From assembly GCA_023423605.1 (NCBI GenBank), contig JAFAFF010000257.1, positions 1-12,096 of the forward strand: 12,096 nt of DNA, read 5' to 3'. Positions within the stretch are counted from its first letter, which is position 1. Every line of letters begins with the position of its first letter. Below, in pieces: positions 7,509 through 12,096 of this stretch. The notes beneath the pieces were generated by a model. It worked only from the letters and a program-made list of their open reading frames with translations. It had not been told where the DNA came from and made no database searches. The position numbers and the translations under genes were made by a program. The stretch is from Pseudomonadota bacterium. Lineage in GTDB: Bacteria; Pseudomonadota; Gammaproteobacteria; Xanthomonadales; Xanthomonadaceae.

Positions 7509-10465
7509 CAGGCAATAATTCAGCGGGAAGCAGTACGGCAGCGTCCTCGGCTACAGAGAACGCGAATGCGGGCGTCGGCGGCGCCGGACAGACAGTTGAT
7601 CTCCCCACGGTCAAAGCGGCTTTGCCTGACGCCAGTGGTGGCGATTCCCCTTGCGATATCTGCAGAAGCAGCGGCCTGGTCATCCTGCCCGCACGGTACG
7701 TGGCGGTACCGCGGTCCTGCCCGGGCGTCGGCGTCAGCCCTCTGTCGCGTGGCCGGGGATGCGCGGAAGACATCAGCGCCGCAGGGTACGATTACGCGCT
7801 TCGCACTCTCCGCCAAGGGATGCTGTACGTTTACTATGAGCAGGCAGGTCCCTATGGCGCAAGGCAATGGGAGGCCTACGCGGTAGCAGAGAACGGCACG
7901 CTGTGGCGGCAGCCCACCGCTCACGCGGCGAGGCGGATCGACGGTGGCGGGCTTCCCGCATGTACACGTTCCTCACACAACGCCCTGCGAATGGAGTTCA
8001 TCACCATTCAACGGCCTCATCTGTGCCAGAACGTCTGGATTGCTTTCTCAGAGCACACCTGGACGTCCGCCACGCTGGACCGCTACGGCGACGATGCCAC
8101 GCTGCGCGCGGAGCGCATGCAGAAAATCACGCCCGCCAACTGGATAAAGAACCCGCAGACCAGTGAGTACGCGGCGCCGCTTGACGCTGCAGACAAACTG
8201 AAGGCCGTTCTGGAATACCGTGGATTTGGTGGGGCCGGAGACGAGCCGGCGCAGCTTCCTCATAATCAGCGACCTGCGCCGATAAGCAAACCGGATGGGA
8301 GCCATTTCGGAGAGGTGTTGGAACGCAATGCAACACGTTATCCATGGGCGTTGAGAACCCATGCCGGCGATGGTGTATCGGGCGACGAGGCACTCGAGCA
8401 ACGGCTCTCGCTCATGCAGTCGTTCAGCCATGACGGGCAGTCCGGTGAGAAGCGCAAATCCTATGCACCCATGCTGTTGGGCCTTTGGGACGCGGTGGGT
8501 GTGGCCCATGAGCTGAATGGCTTTCGGCATGACGTTGTAGGAGCCATGGCGCGCTACAAGGAAGAGCGCGCCATGCAGTTCAATGCCATGGAGCACATCG
8601 AGGAGATCGATACCCTCCTGCAGCGAAATGCGGGCGTGCTTTCGGACCAGTATGCGCAGGCCAGCCGCGCGCGACTGCAGGAGATGGAGGAAGACCTCAA
8701 ACAGTCGAGCAGCAATCCCATTGTCAAGGCGGGCATGGAGGAAATGCGCAATGCGGGGCTTTCTTCCTCGAACGATGAGACCTGGGACAACCTGTCGAAA
8801 GCGCTCCTTCCCCTGTATCAACGCGAAGCACGCGACAAGTGGCTGAACAAATACTGGCCGCTCATCGATAAGGACGCGTACGAGTTGTTCAAGAGCAATT
8901 CGCAGAAGTTTGCGGAAGAGGCAATGGCTCTGCTGGGGGCGAGAAGCCAGGTTGTGGGGAAGTTGCTCGCCAACGAGCTGTTTCTGGCGACGCTGGAGGA
9001 CTACGACGGAACATCTCCAGAATGCGGACTTCGCTTTGAAGAGACCATCACGACCGCGATTGAAAGTCTCGGGATGGACGCGGAAGGGCGACAGTTGCTC
9101 GAAGGGTTGTCCGGGAACCTGAATGTTACGGGTCGAAGCTGTCTGCTCTGGCGCGTCGTAGCGCAGAACCAGACCGAAGTACGCGAAGAGCTGGAGCAGG
9201 CACTCAGCGAGGCCGACAGCCTCAAGGACACCGTGCTCACCACAACGGGCGCGGCGTGGGCCTCGTTCATCAAGGCAACGGATGGTCTGAAGAAATTCTA
9301 CAAGGCCTATAAAGGGTTCGAGGCGCTGCAGACCAAGGTCTCCCCGCTCACGGCCAACGACAGGATGTTGCGGGAAACGGGGGTTGACCGGTTTGTCGTG
9401 TCTGCCGGAGCGTTCATGCTGAATCACTTCCCGCTCAGCGGAATTCAAGAGAAGGCGGGAAACTCGATCGTCAAATTTGTTTTCATGACACGCGCCCTGA
9501 TGGATTCAACGGAGGCCACCGATCTCATTCATAAGGAGGCGAGCACGGCTTCAGACGTGCGAGCGTACTTTATCGATAGGATCCGCCATCATCGTGGGCA
9601 GCGTCTGACGGAAGGATCGCCGCTGATGTATGCGCTGCGCGATGTGGAACGCCACCAGGGCACGGAGCTGATGCGACGCCGGTGGCAATCCGCGAGCGAG
9701 TCCAATCGTAACGCTGTCCGCCTGAGTTCGTTGACCGGCATATTGGAGCTTCTGAATTTTGTAAACCTGCTGCTGAAGGCGGACAAGCAGGCCCGGGACT
9801 ATGGGAGCCTGGTCGCATCCGGAGCTGCGCTTGTCTCGGTTTATGCGAGTGTTTCAGAAAAGGTTGGTAGTGAATTCTATGGTTCCACAAGTCGCAGTAT
9901 GGGGAGGATGAAGGCGATTGGGGGGTGGGCTGGTGGGTTCGCAACCACAGTAAGCGTCTACTACGAAATGGGCATATTTTTCGCAAGCGCGAAAAATAAC
10001 AACATGAGTATGATGGTCCTTTCGGGTCTCAAGGTGGTCGTTGGTGCTATGGTGGCTGCCTCGCAGTTTCTGACTGCTCTGATTTTCTCTGCGCCGATAA
10101 TTGAAAAAGCCACCGGCAAGCGTGGGCTGATACTCTGGTTGGATAGTGCAAAAGCGGGGCTGCAAGCTGCAGCGGCCAAGGAAGGCGCAGAGGTTTTAGC
10201 CAAGGCGTCAATGAAGCGGATGGGAATCTGGATTCTGCGGCTTGGCGGCTGGGAAGTGACAGTCGTGCTTGTGGCGTTAGACGTGGTCATATACCTGGTT
10301 GACTCTGACGCACTTGAGAAATGGTGCCAGAGTAATGTTTTTGGAAGAGTCTACAAGGGAGCGTGGCTTGGTTTCGGTGCCACTTCGCCGCATTATGAAG
10401 GCTTGAGTGAGCAGAACGAAAGATTTATGGATGCCATTGCGGATGTCAGTGCGAAGGTTAGATGA
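7505..10465 (+). CDS. VasX-like (BTH_I2691-type) MIX effector, probable pore-forming toxin
   Basis: The 986-residue product begins with a low-complexity Ser/Ala/Gly leader (1-45). The VasX N-terminal type region follows: CDIC at 50-53, then GLVILPARY, and LRQGMLYVY at 102-110. The last fits the MIX core pattern hRxGhhYhh, which marks many T6SS effectors. A family-typical stretch near residue 325-360 reads YAPMLLGLWDAVG followed by HELNGFRHDVVGAM. The middle (about 370-700) is helical, with coiled-coil tendency. The C-terminal region has hydrophobic segments at about 805-830, 836-866 and 909-932, like the colicin-like membrane-inserting part of VasX, so it probably permeabilises the inner membrane of target cells. 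No nuclease or peptidase motif is seen. It follows a DUF4123 chaperone gene and precedes a membrane protein gene, the usual toxin setting. Base composition falls from about position 9840. Function is inferred from family and context; the exact pore mechanism is not shown by sequence. Confidence 0.88.
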   Translation: MTGNNSAGSSTAASSATENANAGVGGAGQTVDLPTVKAALPDASGGDSPCDICRSSGLVILPARYVAVPRSCPGVGVSPLSRGRGCAEDISAAGYDYALRTLRQGMLYVYYEQAGPYGARQWEAYAVAENGTLWRQPTAHAARRIDGGGLPACTRSSHNALRMEFITIQRPHLCQNVWIAFSEHTWTSATLDRYGDDATLRAERMQKITPANWIKNPQTSEYAAPLDAADKLKAVLEYRGFGGAGDEPAQLPHNQRPAPISKPDGSHFGEVLERNATRYPWALRTHAGDGVSGDEALEQRLSLMQSFSHDGQSGEKRKSYAPMLLGLWDAVGVAHELNGFRHDVVGAMARYKEERAMQFNAMEHIEEIDTLLQRNAGVLSDQYAQASRARLQEMEEDLKQSSSNPIVKAGMEEMRNAGLSSSNDETWDNLSKALLPLYQREARDKWLNKYWPLIDKDAYELFKSNSQKFAEEAMALLGARSQVVGKLLANELFLATLEDYDGTSPECGLRFEETITTAIESLGMDAEGRQLLEGLSGNLNVTGRSCLLWRVVAQNQTEVREELEQALSEADSLKDTVLTTTGAAWASFIKATDGLKKFYKAYKGFEALQTKVSPLTANDRMLRETGVDRFVVSAGAFMLNHFPLSGIQEKAGNSIVKFVFMTRALMDSTEATDLIHKEASTASDVRAYFIDRIRHHRGQRLTEGSPLMYALRDVERHQGTELMRRRWQSASESNRNAVRLSSLTGILELLNFVNLLLKADKQARDYGSLVASGAALVSVYASVSEKVGSEFYGSTSRSMGRMKAIGGWAGGFATTVSVYYEMGIFFASAKNNNMSMMVLSGLKVVVGAMVAASQFLTALIFSAPIIEKATGKRGLILWLDSAKAGLQAAAAKEGAEVLAKASMKRMGIWILRLGGWEVTVVLVALDVVIYLVDSDALEKWCQSNVFGRVYKGAWLGFGATSPHYEGLSEQNERFMDAIADVSAKVR

Positions 10466-10476
10466 TTCACATCAGT

Positions 10477-10481
10477 GAGGG
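10477..10481 (+). promoter_or_regulatory. Ribosome binding site that fixes the immunity gene start at 10489
   Basis: GAGGG lies seven bases before ATG 10489. The alternative in-frame ATG at 10462 overlaps the effector stop but has no comparable site, so 10489 is preferred. Confidence 0.5.
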
Positions 10482-10488
10482 ATGGGCG

Positions 10489-11232
10489 ATGTCACTTGCA
10501 ACCTTTAAAAAGGTAGTTGTTCTTCGTGGGAAAATTAGCGATGTCGTGGTCAAAAACACGACGGCAGAAATTTTTTTCTCAGCAGGTGATCGAGAAGGAA
10601 TGGCCGCCACGGGAGCGCTAGCGGCAGCAACGGGGCTGAGTGGCGCTGCTGCAGGGATGGTTGCGATGTCCATGGATGAGATGAGCGAGCCAGTCTCCAA
10701 GATAAGCTTTGAGATTGACGGTAAGAAGGTAGAAGCACTTCTGGCTGCATGGCCATTCAACGAAGGAGATGTGCTGGACGTGGTAGCTGAGGAGTCGATT
10801 CCTGGGGCGTACACCGGGTTCTCTGTATCAGATCCAGTCAATCGAATTATCGCGCTGTATCCCCACGTATCTGCTGGGTCAGTTGCGCATTGGATAAAAG
10901 TTGTAAAATATTCTGCTTTGTTTTCGGTGGCTTTTGTTTCGGTGGTTTGCTCAATCATGGTCGGGCTTGCATATCTTGCTGGACTCCGGGGCGAGGCCAT
11001 GTCAAATGTTTTGGTTTCAATGCCCGTTATATGGGGTCTAAGTGTATCAATATTTTTTATTATTGGATGCCGTATGGGGAGGCGCTTCGCCCCTTTTACC
11101 AGAATGGCGGAAATAATATTTTCCTCGCTTGAATTGAAGGGTGTCAAGCGTTTGGATCTTCGGAGAATAACCAAGTCCTCCAGGCGCCCAGGTGATTCTC
11201 CTGCACTCGGTGACAGCTACTTCAGATTTTAG
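10489..11232 (+). CDS. Putative immunity protein to the VasX-like toxin (two-pass membrane protein)
   Basis: The 247-residue product starts MSLATFKKVVVLRGKISDV and is not a family I can name with certainty. It has an Ala/Gly-rich weakly hydrophobic stretch at about 39-61 (GALAAATGLSGAAAGMVAMS). Two strong hydrophobic segments sit at about 137-165 and 174-197, followed by a basic RMGRR and a charged C-terminal tail of about 50 residues. This predicts an inner-membrane protein with a sizeable N-terminal soluble domain, suited to block a pore-forming toxin in the membrane. The gene directly follows the effector (23 bases from its stop, or overlapping if the 10462 start is used). This is the position of tsiV2 behind vasX in Vibrio cholerae. 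It is visibly more AT-rich than vgrG or tssH, matching the 3' end of the effector. The immunity role is inferred from position and topology; an accessory secretion factor is the main alternative. Confidence 0.7.
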   Translation: MSLATFKKVVVLRGKISDVVVKNTTAEIFFSAGDREGMAATGALAAATGLSGAAAGMVAMSMDEMSEPVSKISFEIDGKKVEALLAAWPFNEGDVLDVVAEESIPGAYTGFSVSDPVNRIIALYPHVSAGSVAHWIKVVKYSALFSVAFVSVVCSIMVGLAYLAGLRGEAMSNVLVSMPVIWGLSVSIFFIIGCRMGRRFAPFTRMAEIIFSSLELKGVKRLDLRRITKSSRRPGDSPALGDSYFRF

Positions 11233-11337
11233 TTATCCGTCATTATTATTCGTCGAGATGGCGATCTGTGGCGCCTGCTTTGGATGGCCGCGTTACACTA
11301 TAGAACGTAACTGAGCCGCCCCGGTAGCAGGGCTATT

Positions 11338-11363
11338 AGAAGGCAGGAAGTTCGGCCTTTTTT
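11338..11363 (+). terminator. Possible rho-independent terminator after the effector/immunity pair
   Basis: AGAAGGC (11338-11344) can pair with GCCTTTT (11355-11361), including one G-T pair, around a loop of about 10 bases, and six T residues span 11358-11363. It lies about 105 bases after the immunity stop and may fall within the IS remnant, so it could be an IS structure rather than the operon's terminator. Confidence 0.3.
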
Positions 11364-11384
11364 CGGCGCCCAGAAATTCGCTTG

Positions 11385-11582
11385 TTAGCCGTGTTCTCGG
11401 GTGAATTCCGCAGGGGCTCTCCATGCTAGTGCACTGTGTGGACGCTCCTCTTTATAGCGTGTCCGCCACGCCTCGATTTTGCTCGGTGCATCGGCCAGCG
11501 ACAAGAACCAATGCTCGTTCAGGCATTCCTGCCGCAGCCGGCCGTTGAAGCGTTCCACCATTGCGTTGTCCGTCGGTGTGCC
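11385..11582 (-). pseudogene. IS3-family OrfB transposase, C-terminal fragment
   Basis: On the - strand this encodes the last 65 or so residues of an IS3-family integrase-type transposase: GTPTDNAMVERFNGRLRQEC, then LNEHWFLSLADAPSKIEAW, then RPHSALAWRAPAEF, ending at a stop at 11385-11387. The Glu of the DDE catalytic triad lies in the VERFNGRLRQE motif. Everything upstream of GTPTDN, including the two catalytic Asp residues, is missing. The frame stays open a little further but no longer resembles a transposase. Clear family match; certainly non-functional. Confidence 0.85.
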
Positions 11583-11586
11583 ACGT

Positions 11587-11774
11587 CGGGAAGCGGGAAA
11601 CGCCAAGCTCAGAAAGATTCTTGCCGAGGCCATGCTGGACAACGACGCGCCTAAGGTCGTCGCGCGGGAAAAAGTCTGAGCCCGCAGGCAAGTCGCAACG
11701 CTGTGGCGGCCGTGCGGGCCAAAACCCAGATTTCCGAACGTGGGATTTGCCGCCTGCTGGGCTTGTCGCGCTAG
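11587..11774 (+). pseudogene. IS3-family OrfA tail and OrfB head fragment
   Basis: On the + strand, REAGNAKLRKILAEAMLDND resembles the C-terminal leucine-zipper tail of an IS3 OrfA and ends at TGA 11677-11679. In the -1 frame from 11679 the reading continues as SPQASRNAVAAVRAKTQISE then RGICRLLGLSR, typical of an IS3 OrfB N-terminus, and stops at TAG 11772-11774. The -1 relation, next to a run of five A residues (11669-11673), fits the programmed frameshift used by this family. The fragment is truncated at both ends. It faces the opposite way to the adjacent OrfB C-terminal fragment. Confidence 0.65.
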
Positions 11775-11830
11775 CCGCTTCGGCTGCGGCTGCTGAAGGA
11801 TGGTCTCCGTTTGAGCAATCAGAAAGAATA

Positions 11831-12096
11831 ATGTGGAAGTCTGCGGAAATCAGACTTTGGCTTCCCGCGTCTCTCCGAGCGCAGCTGCGCTATAGTTTGA
11901 GTCTGACACTCACTGGGACTGATGGGGTCAGTACAACGATTTATAGCTATATCAATGGGGTGGGGAAATCAGAGGCTACATTGGATGGCGTCGATCCGGC
12001 TATTCTTGATGACGTTGCAAGCCGCGACTTCGTTCTTATCTCGGCCCAAATAGATGGTGCAAAATATCGTTCGGCGCAGGCGGAATTAGTTATCTC
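11831..12096 (+). CDS. Hypothetical protein, partial (runs off window end)
   Basis: An open frame from ATG 11831 has no stop through the window end (88 codons). I do not recognise the product. It reads MWKSAEIRLWLPASLRAQLR, then a stretch with alternating hydrophobic residues (YSLSLTLTGTDGVSTTIYSY and later DFVLISAQIDGAKYRSAQAE), which suggests a beta-rich, perhaps immunoglobulin-like, fold. Only a weak purine run (AGAAAGA) precedes the ATG. The same frame stays open upstream into the IS remnant without an ATG, so the true 5' end may have been lost when the IS inserted. A hand count of 11881-11940 gives 31 G/C of 60, lower than the T6SS core. It may be an intact gene, or a truncated one. Confidence 0.4.
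   Translation, partial: MWKSAEIRLWLPASLRAQLRYSLSLTLTGTDGVSTTIYSYINGVGKSEATLDGVDPAILDDVASRDFVLISAQIDGAKYRSAQAELVI

Larger units (their letters stand above)
11312..11774. mobile_element. Scrambled IS3-family insertion sequence remnant
   Basis: The block contains two IS3-type transposase fragments in opposite orientation, described separately. A sequence like an IS3-family terminal inverted repeat, TGAGCCGCCCCGG, lies at 11312-11324, where the right end of the - strand copy would be expected. No second end or target duplication can be seen. No complete transposase is present, so the element cannot move by itself. It marks the downstream border of the T6SS operon. Confidence 0.65.

Noticed and set aside
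7652..7663. CDIC in the effector as a possible metal site or redox motif
   Set aside because: A two-cysteine motif in this position is, as I recall, common in VasX/BTH_I2691-type N-termini. It marks the family rather than a separate enzymatic site.
11280..11304. A promoter-like pair TTGGAT (11280-11285) and TATAGA (11299-11304)
   Set aside because: The spacer is only 13 bases, too short for a sigma-70 promoter, and no gene follows on the + strand within a sensible distance.
11837..11857. A hairpin AAGTCTG/CAGACTT
   Set aside because: It has a 7-bp stem with no T-run and lies inside the terminal open frame; probably chance.

Overview
The window holds the distal part of a type VI secretion system (T6SS) locus, followed by transposon debris. 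All intact genes read on the + strand. The body is GC-rich with strong third-position G/C bias, and the core genes resemble those of gammaproteobacteria related to Stenotrophomonas or Xanthomonas. That placement is an impression from protein style and base composition, not from a marker gene.

Layout. Positions 1-534 are the C-terminal part of tssG (baseplate), cut by the window edge. tssH/clpV (587-3331) encodes the AAA+ unfoldase that recycles contracted sheath. A small uncharacterised gene (3376-3732) with a very strong ribosome binding site comes next. vgrG/tssI (3791-6541) encodes the spike protein. A DUF4123 adaptor/chaperone gene (6543-7508) begins two bases after the last base of the vgrG stop codon. 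It overlaps, by ATGA, a 986-residue VasX-like effector (7505-10465). The effector carries a MIX-type N-terminal marker and a hydrophobic C-terminal region expected to form pores. A two-pass membrane protein (10489-11232) follows and is the best candidate for its immunity protein. The order spike, DUF4123 chaperone, VasX-like toxin, membrane immunity protein matches the vgrG2-vasW-vasX-tsiV2 arrangement known from Vibrio cholerae.

How the genes work together. TssG belongs to the baseplate on which the sheath and tube assemble. VgrG caps the tube. The DUF4123 protein probably loads the VasX-like toxin onto this VgrG. After firing, TssH disassembles the sheath. The membrane protein would protect the producing cell and its kin. 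Base composition drops near the 3' end of the effector and stays low through the immunity gene, suggesting that the toxin's C-terminal module and its immunity gene were acquired or exchanged together.

From 11233 onward the T6SS operon ends. There is a possible terminator hairpin and a scrambled IS3-family remnant: the C-terminal end of one transposase on the - strand is fused to an OrfA-tail/OrfB-head fragment on the + strand. An open reading frame of unknown function then runs off the window end. I saw no tRNA, rRNA or CRISPR array.
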